Of a DNA stretch of 42,124 nucleotides, positions 33,507 to 41,913 are shown in pieces (within the stretch, counting starts at the first letter, position 1; the number at the start of each line of letters is the position of its first letter). Source of the DNA: Opitutaceae bacterium (lineage in GTDB: Bacteria; Verrucomicrobiota; Verrucomicrobiia; Opitutales; Opitutaceae); NCBI GenBank assembly GCA_027490995.1, contig JAIXWY010000014.1:1-42124 (forward strand). The letters are read 5' to 3'. The notes under the pieces were generated by a model. It had not been told where the DNA came from and made no database searches. It worked only from the letters and a program-made list of their open reading frames with translations. Made by a program: the position numbers and the translations under genes.

Positions 33507-34853
33507 ATGCCCACCCACCCCTTCACCGCGCCGTCCGCGGCGTGCACGGCGCTCACCGAGGTCGGCCGGAGCACCTCACGTCATGCCTTCGCGTGGCTGG
33601 CCATCGCCAACGCCGTGGGCCTGCTCATGGCGCTGCTGCTGGCATGGCCTGGACTAAACGACCTTCTCGCGCCACTCACCTATGGGCGCTGGACCAGCGT
33701 GCATCTGAACGGACAATTGTACGGCTGGTGCACGGTGCCGCTGGTCGGCGTGGTGCTGCGCGTCTTCTTGGATGCGCGGCATCCGCACGCCGCGCGTCAT
33801 GGAAACATCGGCCTAGCCGCCTGGTCCTTGGCCCTCGCCGCCGGGAGCCTCTCGTGGCTGGCGGGGCACAGCAGCGGTAAGCTCTTCATGGAGTGGACCG
33901 GTTGGATGCGACCCGCCCTGCCGGCAGCCATGCTCGTTCTCTGGACGATCCTCGCGGCCCACGCGTGGTGGCGCCGGCCGTTGCGGGCATCGGCTGCCCT
34001 GACCGGGCGCACGCTGCTCGCCGGCTCCGCCCTCGCCGCCATCCTCGTCGTTCCGGTGGTCTTCTTCTGGGCCGCAGGCTCCACGGTCTATCCAGCGGTC
34101 AATCCCGACTCCGGGGGCGCCACGGGAGCGGCGCTGCTCGGTTCCACGCTCGGCATTCTCACGCTCTACGGCGCGCTGCCGGTCCTGCTCGGTCGCCCGC
34201 GTCGCGCGGCAGGCGGATGGGCCCGTGCGTACGGCCCGCGCCTGTACGTCGCCGCGCTCGTGGCGTCGTGGCTGCTCTACGCCGGTCTGCGTCATGGTGC
34301 GGTGTCGCACCACCGCCTCGCGCCGCAAGCGGCGCTCGGCACGTTGCTGGTGTGGATTCCTCTCACATGGCTGCACTTCGAAGCATACGTCTGGCCCATG
34401 GCAGTGCGGCGGTGGCTGATCTCCGCGTTCATCTGCTGGACGCTTCTGGTCGTCGATGGGTGGCTCACGTTTTTGCCGGGGTTTTCCGAGGCCCTCAAGT
34501 TCACCCATGGACTGGTGGCCCATGCGCACTTAGCCATGGCCGGTTTCATCACGGCGGTGAACCACGTCGTGCTCCGGTGCCTGTCGCTCTCGACCGGCCC
34601 GGACGAGGCTCCGATCCGGGCCGCCGGAGGGGCAGTCCGTTCGATGGCCACACCGGGTTTCGCACTCTGGCACGCTGGGCTCGTCCTGCACTTCATCGCC
34701 CTGATTGGCCTCTTTACGGTGGAGCGGTCGGATGCTTCCGCACTCTTTCTCGGCTCCGCGGAGGTCGAGGGCTGGTTATGGCTGCGTGCAGCGAGCGGCG
34801 GAGTCCTGCTTGCGGCCTCCGTGATTTGGCTCCGCAATGCCTTTCGCCCATGA
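33507..34853 (+). CDS. Heme-copper oxidase subunit I-like protein (CcoN-related)
   Basis: A polytopic membrane protein of 448 residues from ATG 33507 (a TTG at 33468 would add 13), with about 12 membrane segments. It resembles cbb3-type CcoN. His66 in SVHLNGQLYGW fits the low-spin heme ligand of helix II. LKFTHGLVAHAHLAMAGF (about 331-347) fits the helix X pair, with His339 and His341 as heme ligands. The helix VI CuB motif (usually GHxxV) reads SGGATGAALLGSTLG with no His (about 202-216). The helix VII HH pair appears as Arg262-His263, with another His pair at 268-269. CuB is thus probably absent or rebuilt, so oxygen reduction is doubtful. The next gene overlaps by four bases. Confidence 0.75.
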   Translation: MPTHPFTAPSAACTALTEVGRSTSRHAFAWLAIANAVGLLMALLLAWPGLNDLLAPLTYGRWTSVHLNGQLYGWCTVPLVGVVLRVFLDARHPHAARHGNIGLAAWSLALAAGSLSWLAGHSSGKLFMEWTGWMRPALPAAMLVLWTILAAHAWWRRPLRASAALTGRTLLAGSALAAILVVPVVFFWAAGSTVYPAVNPDSGGATGAALLGSTLGILTLYGALPVLLGRPRRAAGGWARAYGPRLYVAALVASWLLYAGLRHGAVSHHRLAPQAALGTLLVWIPLTWLHFEAYVWPMAVRRWLISAFICWTLLVVDGWLTFLPGFSEALKFTHGLVAHAHLAMAGFITAVNHVVLRCLSLSTGPDEAPIRAAGGAVRSMATPGFALWHAGLVLHFIALIGLFTVERSDASALFLGSAEVEGWLWLRAASGGVLLAASVIWLRNAFRP

Positions 34854-35260
34854 AGACCTTCTCTCCGGATTTCCTCGCCCGCGTGCTCTGCGGACTCGCG
34901 GGGGCGATGGATACGGCCGCCGGCCTCGGCCTGATGTTGATTCCCACTATCGTGCTTCCGCTGATGTTCGTCGCAGTGCCCGGACCGGAAGCGCTGATCT
35001 TTCTGCGATTCGTGGGCGCCTTTGTGGCCGCCGTCGGGATCACCTACCTATGGGCTCTGGCCGCTCCGGCGGAGCGGCTGCGGGTCGTTCTGGGAGCCAC
35101 GATCATTTTCCGGATCGCGGCGGGCAGCTACAGCCTGTGCGCCATTCTGCTCGGTCATCTCAGCCCGATGTGGCTGAGCGTCCCCGCCACCGACTTCGGA
35201 CTCGCCGTCGCGCAGTCCCTGCTTCTGCGCCGCGGCGCCGGGCGTTCACACCATGATTGA
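34850..35260 (+). CDS. Small four-helix membrane protein of the redox cluster
   Basis: A 136-residue hydrophobic protein starting at the ATGA overlap with the CcoN-like gene (MKTFSPDFLARVLCGLAGAM). Four membrane segments are visible, near 10-38, 47-68, 78-98 and 105-128. There is no heme-binding CXXCH and few His residues (three near the C-terminus). I do not recognise the family. Its stop lies eight bases inside the fusion-cytochrome gene. Translational coupling on both sides suggests it is an accessory subunit of the same membrane complex. Confidence 0.75.
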   Translation: MKTFSPDFLARVLCGLAGAMDTAAGLGLMLIPTIVLPLMFVAVPGPEALIFLRFVGAFVAAVGITYLWALAAPAERLRVVLGATIIFRIAAGSYSLCAILLGHLSPMWLSVPATDFGLAVAQSLLLRRGAGRSHHD

Positions 35261-37148
35261 TCCCACTCAGGAGGATTCACCGCGCCTGTCCGCGGTGGCG
35301 TGCGCCGTCGTCGCGATCACCGCGACGTACGTTTATTTTCTCCTCTTCGCAGAATTTGCGCTCGTGGAGTTGGCTCTTCCGCTGGCCGAGGGACGGTTAC
35401 GCTGGCTCCTCGGCGCGCTCGGCGTCGGAGGTGTGACCGGGAGCCTGCTGGCAGCACGCAGTTTCCGCTTCGAACGCTACACCCGGTCCGTGGCGAACGG
35501 CTTCAGGGCCTGCGGCGTGGCTGCCGTGGTCGCGCTGCTCGCGAAGACCTGGTTCATGATGATGGTCGCCGCCCTATCCGTGGGCCTGAGTCTCGGCTGG
35601 CTCACCGTGATCCTCGTCAGCGGGCTGCGGGGGGTGCTCGGCGGGCGCCGGCTCGGACTCTGGGCCGGGCTCGGCACGGGCTCCGCCTACGCCTTCTGCA
35701 ACCTGCCTTTGGTCTTCAATGCCAGTCCGGCGAATCAGACGGTGGTGGCCGCCGTGGCGGCGGGAATCGGAGCACTGGCTGCCAACGGTCTTTCCCTCAC
35801 CGCCGCCCCACGCGCCGAACGGGCGGACTTCCAGCCACCGATCCCGGCATGCTGGATCGTCGCGTTCCTCGCACTCGTGTGGCTGGACTCCGCCGCTTTC
35901 TACATCATCCAGCACACGGAGCCGCTGCGCAGCGCGACATGGCAGGGCGCGTGGGTGCTCGGCGGCAACGCCGTCACCCATCTGGTGGCGGCCGTGATTG
36001 CCGGAATCGCGATCGACCGCGGATTTAACGCGCGCGTCGTCGGGCTGGCGTTCGCGTTTCTCACCGGTGCGGCCCTGTGGCTCGGTGACGGGACCGCGCG
36101 GACGACCGGCGTCGAGGTGCTCTACACCGCCGGTGTATCGCTCTACTCCACCGCCCTCGTGGCCTACCCGGCGCAAGGGGGTCGTCCTCGCCTCTCGGCC
36201 GCACTGTTCGCCGTAGCGGGATGGGGCGGCTCCGCCCTCGGCATCGGGCTCGCGCAGGACCTGCATCACATCCCCGTCTGGTTTTGCGGCGCGGCCGGGT
36301 TGGCTTTTGCCGTCGCCCTCGGCTGGCGCCAACGCCACCTGCGACGCCTCGGCCCCGCGGCGCTTGGCGTGCTGCTCTGCGGGGGTCTCCTCGACTCCGA
36401 GATCCGGGCGAGCGACGACGCCGTCATCGCGTTCGGTCGGCAAACCTACATCGCCGAGGGCTGCCTCCACTGTCACTCGCAATACCTGCGCCCGAGGGTC
36501 GAATCCGACGTCACGCGCTGGGGCCCCGCGCCCTCGCTCGCGGCGCAACTGCAGGGCCGTCCACCTCTGCTCGGCAACCGGCGCCTTGGGCCCGACTTGA
36601 GTCAGGTGGGCAACCGACGCTCGGCGGAGTGGAACCGACTTCACCTGATCGATCCGCGCAGCGTGTCGCCAGGCTCGCGAATGCCCTCGTACGCACACCT
36701 CTTCGCCGACGGTGACCGGCGCGGCGATGCGCTCGTCGCCTACCTCGCGAGCTTGGGTCGCGACTCCTTGGCTAGCCGCGTGGCGCACGCGGCGGCGTGG
36801 GTGCCTCAAGCGTCCGCTCACGCATCCGCCGGAGAGGAACGTGACCTCACGCGCGGTCGCTCCCGGTTCGCGCAACTCTGCGCGCCATGCCATGGGGACG
36901 CCGGACGCGGCGACGGTGCGCTGACGGCGCGACTCGCGCAGCGGCCGCCGGATCTGGTGCAGCGGCCCTGGCGACACCTGCCCGATGGGCTCAACGCTCC
37001 GGAACGCGAACTACACTTGGCGCGGTTGATCAAGTTCGGCTTGCCCGGGACCGCTATGGCCGGCCGCGAATATCTGCCCGACGAGGATGTCGTTTCGCTC
37101 GCCCGATTTGTCGCGGCCCTGCAAGCTGCCGGGACGCCGCGGTCATGA
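35253..37148 (+). CDS. Multispan membrane protein fused to CcoO-like and CcoP-like cytochrome c domains
   Basis: A 631-residue three-part fusion. Residues about 12-380 form ten to twelve membrane helices in an MFS-like arrangement (two bundles split near 185-200). Residues 393-505 resemble the diagnostic CcoO/FixO cytochrome: GRQTYIAEGCLHCHSQYLRP with heme motif Cys404-Cys407-His408, LGPDLSQVGNRRSAEWNRLH, LIDPRSVSPGSRMPSY and axial Met477. Residues 530-625 form a second cytochrome c like the CcoP module: LCAPCHGDAGRGDG with Cys543-Cys546-His547 and Met602 in GTAMAGREYLP. The reading frame is continuous across all parts. In standard cbb3 oxidases, CcoO and CcoP are separate, simply anchored proteins, so an MFS-like anchor is exceptional. 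It overlaps the genes on both sides. Confidence 0.85.
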   Translation: MIDPTQEDSPRLSAVACAVVAITATYVYFLLFAEFALVELALPLAEGRLRWLLGALGVGGVTGSLLAARSFRFERYTRSVANGFRACGVAAVVALLAKTWFMMMVAALSVGLSLGWLTVILVSGLRGVLGGRRLGLWAGLGTGSAYAFCNLPLVFNASPANQTVVAAVAAGIGALAANGLSLTAAPRAERADFQPPIPACWIVAFLALVWLDSAAFYIIQHTEPLRSATWQGAWVLGGNAVTHLVAAVIAGIAIDRGFNARVVGLAFAFLTGAALWLGDGTARTTGVEVLYTAGVSLYSTALVAYPAQGGRPRLSAALFAVAGWGGSALGIGLAQDLHHIPVWFCGAAGLAFAVALGWRQRHLRRLGPAALGVLLCGGLLDSEIRASDDAVIAFGRQTYIAEGCLHCHSQYLRPRVESDVTRWGPAPSLAAQLQGRPPLLGNRRLGPDLSQVGNRRSAEWNRLHLIDPRSVSPGSRMPSYAHLFADGDRRGDALVAYLASLGRDSLASRVAHAAAWVPQASAHASAGEERDLTRGRSRFAQLCAPCHGDAGRGDGALTARLAQRPPDLVQRPWRHLPDGLNAPERELHLARLIKFGLPGTAMAGREYLPDEDVVSLARFVAALQAAGTPRS

Positions 37149-37810
37149 AGATCCTCATCGTCGAAGACGAACGTCGGGTCGGGCAATTCATCGAGCGAGC
37201 CCTGCAGGAGCAGAGTCATGCCACGCAGGTCGTCTCGACCTGCCGCGATGCGCGCGACGCCCTGGCCGCGTCAGCCTGCGATGCGATCATCCTCGACCTC
37301 GGTCTTCCCGACGGCGACGGGCTGGATCTTCTTCAGGAATGGCGCCGTGCCGGTTTCAACGAACCCGTGCTGATCCTGAGCGCACGCGATGCGGTGGCGG
37401 ATCGCATCCGCGGATTGAATCTTGGAGCGGACGATTACCTTCCGAAACCTTTCTCTATCGAGGAGCTCTTGGCGCGCATCCGCTCCCTTGTCCGCCGCCA
37501 CGCCGGAGCGAAGCAGACAATTCTCACGCACGGGACGGTGCGGTTGGACCTCCTCGCGCGCACCGCGACCTCCGGCGGCAAGCCGGTAGACCTCACCAGT
37601 CGCGAGCTCGCCCTGCTGGAACTCCTTCTGCAGAATCCCGGACGCGTACTCACTCGGACGCTGATTGCGGAGAAGGTCTGGGAGGCGTCGTACGAGCTCG
37701 AAACAAACCTGATCGACGTCTACGTGCGCCGCCTGCGGCAGAAGTTTGACCACGAAGGAGGCGGGCTCGCGATCAAGACCGTCCGCGGCGTCGGCTATCA
37801 GCTCACATGA
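37145..37810 (+). CDS. OmpR/PhoB-family response regulator
   Basis: A 221-residue regulator with a receiver (1-118) and a winged-helix DNA-binding domain (about 125-221). Phospho-acceptor Asp51 (AIILDLGLPDGDG), Ser79 in the switch position and Lys101 (YLPKPF) are present; Glu7 and Asp8 complete the acidic pocket. The output domain has the expected VDLTSRELALLELLLQNPGR, YVRRLRQKFD and IKTVRGVGYQLT signatures. The closest style is the CopR/CusR/QseB group. The ATG overlaps the stop of the cytochrome fusion gene and the kinase gene overlaps its own stop, so regulator, kinase and the redox genes are one coupled unit. Confidence 0.95.
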   Translation: MKILIVEDERRVGQFIERALQEQSHATQVVSTCRDARDALAASACDAIILDLGLPDGDGLDLLQEWRRAGFNEPVLILSARDAVADRIRGLNLGADDYLPKPFSIEELLARIRSLVRRHAGAKQTILTHGTVRLDLLARTATSGGKPVDLTSRELALLELLLQNPGRVLTRTLIAEKVWEASYELETNLIDVYVRRLRQKFDHEGGGLAIKTVRGVGYQLT

Positions 37811-39228
37811 GTCGTCGCCTCTCCGACACCCCCGGCAGTCGATTCCTCTCGGGATCGTTTACGGCAGGGATCGCACTGCGCTTTGCGACCCTCGTGACGG
37901 CCACGACTGCCCTGGTGCTCGGGGCCGGGGCGTGGCTGCTCGACCGCCAGATGCTGCGGAGTCTGGAGAGCTTGCACGACATCGAGTTCACCGAGGTGGT
38001 GGCGGCGATGGAGTCCCGCACCGACCTCACTGCCGAGGAGGTGGGGCGGCGGCTGTCCACCATTACCGACGCGGGTGCGACGCTGTTCTTTGTGCAAGTG
38101 TGTAAGACCGAGAGTCAGATCCTCTTTCGCTCCCGCAACCTCGGTGGCGTCAGGCTACCGGTGTTGACCGACGAAACGGTGCACCTTGAGCAATCCCTCA
38201 CTCCCCTGGGCACCGTGTACGTCTCGCAGTACTCGCTCGGGTCATGGCGGGTGCAGATCGCCAGTGGATTGGAGTCCACGCAGCGCCTGCTGCGGGATTA
38301 CCTCCGGGTGAGTGGCTTCCTCCTCGTGGCCGTGACGCTGATCAGCGTCGGTCTCGGGTTCGGCTTCGCTCGCCTGGTTCTCCAGCCCGTGCGGGCGATC
38401 CGGGAGACGGCTTCGCGGATTCGCGGAGATCAACTTGCCGAACGCATTCCCGTCCCGCCTGGCCGCGACGAGCTCGCCTCACTCGTGCGCCTGTTGAATG
38501 AGATGTTTGACCGCATTGAGGCATCGTTTCACCAGATGCGGCACTTCTCGGCGACGGCTTCGCACGAGCTGAAGACGCCGCTCTCACTCATCCGGCTCAA
38601 TGCCGAGCGCCTGCAGCGCCAACTCGCCGAAGATCCCGGGGCGCAGGCCGCGATCGGGGATCTGTTGGAGGAAGTGTCCCGTCTGAGTCGCCTCATCGAG
38701 AGCCTCCTGTTCCTCGCGAAAGCCGAGGGACACGTTCTCGCACTGGAGCGTCGACCGATACAAGTAAGGGAGTTCGTCTCGGAGTTTGCCGAGGACGCGC
38801 GTTTGTTGGCCGAGGACCGCCGGGTGCACTTCGCGGTGGCGAACGCCGAGGAGGGCTGGGTCCGAGTCGATCCCAGCCTGATCCGGCAACTCCTACTCAA
38901 CCTCCTCGCGAACGCCCTCTCGGTCTCCCCGAGTGGCGGCACGGTGCGCCTAGACTCCCGGTGCGCCGAGGGCGTATGGGAGGTCAGCATGACCGACGAA
39001 GGTCCGGGAGTGCCCGAGGAACTCCGGACGCGGATCTTCCAACCTTTCGTGCGCTTTGAGGTGCCGGGACGGACCGAGAATGCTCACTCCACGGGCCTCG
39101 GGCTGGCGATCAGCCGCAGTATCGCCGATCTCCACGGAGGCACGATTGAGGCGAAGAATCGGTCGGATCGCTCAGGCCTGTGCGTGCGGGTCAGACTGCC
39201 CATGGCAGACGATCACACGGGACGCTGA
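37807..39228 (+). CDS. Membrane sensor histidine kinase
   Basis: A 473-residue HAMP-containing kinase. Membrane segments at about 22-45 and 167-190 flank a sensor domain of roughly 120 residues with few obvious ligands (one Cys, at 99). The HAMP linker is about 190-245. The H-box FSATASHELKTPLSLI carries phospho-His253. The ATP-binding domain has N-box LLLNLLANALSVSPSGG, G1 DEGPGVPEELRTRIF, the F-box FVRFEVPG and G2 STGLGLAISRSIADLHGG. It belongs to the CusS/QseC-like class, matching the regulator encoded just upstream. It is the last gene of the cluster and converges with the HAD gene. Confidence 0.95.
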   Translation: MSRRLSDTPGSRFLSGSFTAGIALRFATLVTATTALVLGAGAWLLDRQMLRSLESLHDIEFTEVVAAMESRTDLTAEEVGRRLSTITDAGATLFFVQVCKTESQILFRSRNLGGVRLPVLTDETVHLEQSLTPLGTVYVSQYSLGSWRVQIASGLESTQRLLRDYLRVSGFLLVAVTLISVGLGFGFARLVLQPVRAIRETASRIRGDQLAERIPVPPGRDELASLVRLLNEMFDRIEASFHQMRHFSATASHELKTPLSLIRLNAERLQRQLAEDPGAQAAIGDLLEEVSRLSRLIESLLFLAKAEGHVLALERRPIQVREFVSEFAEDARLLAEDRRVHFAVANAEEGWVRVDPSLIRQLLLNLLANALSVSPSGGTVRLDSRCAEGVWEVSMTDEGPGVPEELRTRIFQPFVRFEVPGRTENAHSTGLGLAISRSIADLHGGTIEAKNRSDRSGLCVRVRLPMADDHTGR

Positions 39229-39312
39229 TCCAGAAAAGGTCGAACGTGGAGCGACGTGCCGCACCGCAAGGCGCCGCACCACGTGAGTGATCCACTCCCA
39301 CACCCCATTCCT

Positions 39313-40026
39313 TCAGGCGCTCCCCTTGATCGCACTTAACAGATTCGGCAAGTCGCGGAGTGAGCGCAGCTGGAAAAACCGCCCCTCGGCCGTGGGGAGA
39401 CGATCCACCCGCTCCGCGGCCCACGTCAGAGGGTAGGGAACATGGGCGGCGACGCCGCCGAGCTCCAGCACGGGAAGAATGTCGGACTTGAGCGAGTTGC
39501 CCACCATGAGGAAACGCTGGGGCGAAATCCCATGTCGACGCAGGATGCGATCGTACGTCGGGGCGTCCTTCTCAGACACGATTTCGACGGCGCGGAAGTG
39601 GCCCGCCAATCCGCTGAGCGACAACTTGCGCTCCTGGTCGCGCAGGTCGCCCTTGGTGATCAAGAGCAGGCGGTGCGCATGCGCGAGGGGACCCACCACG
39701 TCGAGCACACCCTCCAGCAGCTCCACGGGATGGGCGAGCATGTCCTGGCCCAACGCGATAATGAGCCGGATCTCCTCGGCGCTGATCTGGCCATCCGACA
39801 GCTCAATGGCCGTCTCGATGGCGGAAAGCATGAATCCCTTCACCCCGTAGCCGTAGCGCTCGAGGTTGCGCATCTCGGTCGCGAAGAGCCGCTGATCGAC
39901 CGTCGCGGCATCGTGAAAACGGCTTAGCAGCGCGCGGTAGCGAAGGTGGACGTTCTCGAAGATCGTCTCGTTATGCCACAGCGTGTCATCGGCATCGAAG
40001 CCGATGGTGAGATCGTCTCCCATCAT
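39313..40026 (-). CDS. HAD-superfamily hydrolase
   Basis: A haloacid-dehalogenase-type phosphatase of 237 residues. Motif I is GFDADDTLWHNE (nucleophile and acid/base Asp), motif II is LLLITKGDLRDQERKL with Thr, a Lys of motif III lies near VSEKDAPTYDRIL, and motif IV is MVGNSLKSDILPV with Asp. A helical cap lies between motifs I and II (about 20-105). The YjjG/FCP-like start and C1 cap suggest a small-molecule phosphatase; the substrate is unknown. It starts MMGDDLTIGF, so either Met could be used. Gaps of 84 and 71 bases separate it from the kinase and LysM genes. Confidence 0.9.
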   Translation of the reverse strand: MMGDDLTIGFDADDTLWHNETIFENVHLRYRALLSRFHDAATVDQRLFATEMRNLERYGYGVKGFMLSAIETAIELSDGQISAEEIRLIIALGQDMLAHPVELLEGVLDVVGPLAHAHRLLLITKGDLRDQERKLSLSGLAGHFRAVEIVSEKDAPTYDRILRRHGISPQRFLMVGNSLKSDILPVLELGGVAAHVPYPLTWAAERVDRLPTAEGRFFQLRSLRDLPNLLSAIKGSA

Positions 40027-40097
40027 ATACGAAACTCGCGGCGATCACTGCATGGCTCGGAACCGCGAACGGCGCCATGCGCGCGGGCGCGCGGTGA

Positions 40098-41573
40098 TTA
40101 CGGAATGACCAGCGTGGTGCCGATGGCCAGGCGATCCGGGTTGGGGATCGCCGCCTTGTTCGCGGCAAGGATCTCGTTCCAGCGACGGCCATTGCCGTAG
40201 TAGCGCTGCGCGATGCGGCTTAGCGTGTCCCCTGGCTGCACGACATGCGTACGGCCGGCGGCTGAGGACGTACCGGACGACGCGCTGGAGCCGGCGGCCG
40301 GGAGAGCCTCGGGTGCGGGGGCAGCCAGTGACGTGGTGTCCACGGCGCCGGGGCGCGTGGGCGAAGCCAACGTGCTCGACGGCGAAGGTGCGAGGATGGC
40401 CAAGCGAATGCGCAGCTGATTGATCTCGAGGGCGCTGGCGGCGGCCTGCTGCTGCGTCTGGCGCAGTTGGTCACGCAGGCGGTCGGCTTCGGCAGCGGCG
40501 GTGGACTTGTCGGCCAGCTCGTTGCCGAGAGATGCCTTGGCTGCTTCCATGTCAGCGAGGCGACCCGTGAGCGCGGCCCGTTCGCCCTCGGCGGTGGCGA
40601 GGGCGGCGCGAACTTGGTCGAGCTCGGTCGACTGCACCGCATAGCTGCGGAGCGCCGTTGCCAGATTGGCCTCGGCCTCCTCGGCGCGGCGGACGAGGTC
40701 AGCGCTCGCCTGCGCATCGGCGTTGGATCCGGCGGAGAGCTGCTTCTGCAAGAGATCGCGTTCGGCCTCGAGCTCCTTGCGGGCCTGTTCGCTGCGGACA
40801 AGCTCGGCGCCCCACTTCTGTTCGGCGGCGAACTTCGCGCGGAGCGTATCGGCTTCCGCGCTGAGCGTCGCGTACTGCTGAGAAAGCGTCTCGCGGGCTG
40901 CGTCGCTGGCGGCGAGCAGCTGCGCCTTCGCGGCCAGTTGTTCCTGCAGTTCGCGTGAACTCGTCTTGGATCTTGCTTCGGCCACCTCCGCCTCGAGCGC
41001 GGCGATTCGTTGGTCCCGGGCGGAAATCTGCTGGTTCAACTCGGCGATTTTGCCGAGTGCGGCCTCCTTGGCGGCGCCGCCGGAGTCGCTTCTTGCGGGA
41101 GAGGCAACGGTGGCGACCACGTCAGTGGCCACCGCGGCGACGGTGGATGCGCCGGCAGCTGCCGCGTTGACGGCGGTGCCCACGAAAGGGGAAGCCTCGC
41201 GGGCGCGCTGGGCGAGTTCGGAGCGGCGCGACTCGAGGAGACGCTTGCCCTCGACCAGTTGGGAGGGTGTGAGACGCTCGATCAGCCCCTGGAGCACCTC
41301 GAGATTGGCGCCCTGTTCGCCCGCGAGCGTCAGCCACGCGTAGGCCTCGGAGGTATTGAACACCGGATCGGCGGCGTCGGCGTAGGCGACGCCGAGATTG
41401 TACTGGGCGATGGAGTCACCCGACTCGGCCTTGGATTTCAGCTCAGCGAGCACGGCGGCCGGAACGGCAGCCTGGGCGAGCTGGCCGGAGAACGGCAGCG
41501 CGCACAAAAGACCCACCACGAAGAGACGGGCGGGAGCGAACGAGAAGCGACGAAAAAGCCGGCGATGCATCAT
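40098..41573 (-). CDS. Exported Sel1-like/coiled-coil/LysM protein
   Basis: A 491-residue exported protein. The basic N-terminus and hydrophobic core (MMHRRLFRRFSFAPARLFVV, then GLLCALPF) form a signal peptide cleaved near QAA. Residues about 40-95 contain Sel1-like repeats (AQYNLGVAYADAADPVFNTS, AYAWLTLAGEQGANLE). Residues about 165-395 form a long coiled coil of Ala/Glu/Leu heptads. After a Pro/Ser/Ala-rich linker, a LysM domain (about 445-491, HVVQPGDTLSRIAQRYYGNG) binds peptidoglycan. The architecture suggests a cell-wall-bound division or morphology factor resembling YbgF-like coiled-coil proteins, but the role is inferred only. ATG 41570 is the alternative start. It lies directly after the rRNA terminator, with its own promoter presumably in the short gap. 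Confidence 0.88.
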   Translation of the reverse strand: MMHRRLFRRFSFAPARLFVVGLLCALPFSGQLAQAAVPAAVLAELKSKAESGDSIAQYNLGVAYADAADPVFNTSEAYAWLTLAGEQGANLEVLQGLIERLTPSQLVEGKRLLESRRSELAQRAREASPFVGTAVNAAAAGASTVAAVATDVVATVASPARSDSGGAAKEAALGKIAELNQQISARDQRIAALEAEVAEARSKTSSRELQEQLAAKAQLLAASDAARETLSQQYATLSAEADTLRAKFAAEQKWGAELVRSEQARKELEAERDLLQKQLSAGSNADAQASADLVRRAEEAEANLATALRSYAVQSTELDQVRAALATAEGERAALTGRLADMEAAKASLGNELADKSTAAAEADRLRDQLRQTQQQAAASALEINQLRIRLAILAPSPSSTLASPTRPGAVDTTSLAAPAPEALPAAGSSASSGTSSAAGRTHVVQPGDTLSRIAQRYYGNGRRWNEILAANKAAIPNPDRLAIGTTLVIP

Positions 41574-41660
41574 GGGAGTGGAGACACCCTGCGGCAGGAG
41601 CCGTCGTTTGAAAAGCGCGAAGCGGATCCAGGCGGTAGGGAGGGACGGACGCGGCGGTCC

Positions 41661-41704
41661 GGAAAAAAAGAAGACCCGGACTGTGCGTTGGCACAATCCG
41701 GGTC
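41661..41704 (-). terminator. Rho-independent terminator of the rRNA operon
   Basis: On the minus strand, GACCCGGATTGTG pairs with CACAGTCCGGGTC (13 pairs, one G-U) around CCAACG and is followed by TTCTTTTTTT. This is a classic intrinsic terminator, placed seven bases after the end of 5S rRNA. Confidence 0.93.
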
Positions 41705-41710
41705 ATAAAT

Positions 41711-41823
41711 CTGGCAACGACCTACTCTCGCGGGACCTAACGTCCTACTACCATTGGCTGCTCGGGGCTTAACGGCCGTGTTCGGGATGGGAACGGGTGG
41801 GACCCCCGGCATGTGGTCACCAG
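41711..41823 (-). rRNA. 5S ribosomal RNA
   Basis: The reverse complement is a 5S rRNA of about 113 bases. It starts CTGGTGACCACATGCCGGGG, contains the universal CCCACCCGTTCCCATCCCGA and GAACACGGCCGTTAAGCCC segments, and ends GAGAGTAGGTCGTTGCCAG. The terminal helix is formed by CTGGTGACC with the 3' GTTGCCAG. It is the last gene of the rRNA operon, followed by the terminator. Ends are estimated to within a few bases. Confidence 0.97.
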
Positions 41824-41913
41824 AAAGGGAATCTCTTCGAGGAAGAGAAAGTATCTAAAGTTCAGGGAAGAATCTTTAACCTAAGGAGGTAAAACAAACG
41901 CCCAGAGGCGATT

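Noticed and set aside
35574..36977. Minus-strand open frame opposite the cytochrome fusion gene
   Set aside because: Antisense to two unmistakable CXXCH cytochrome domains; no domain of its own.
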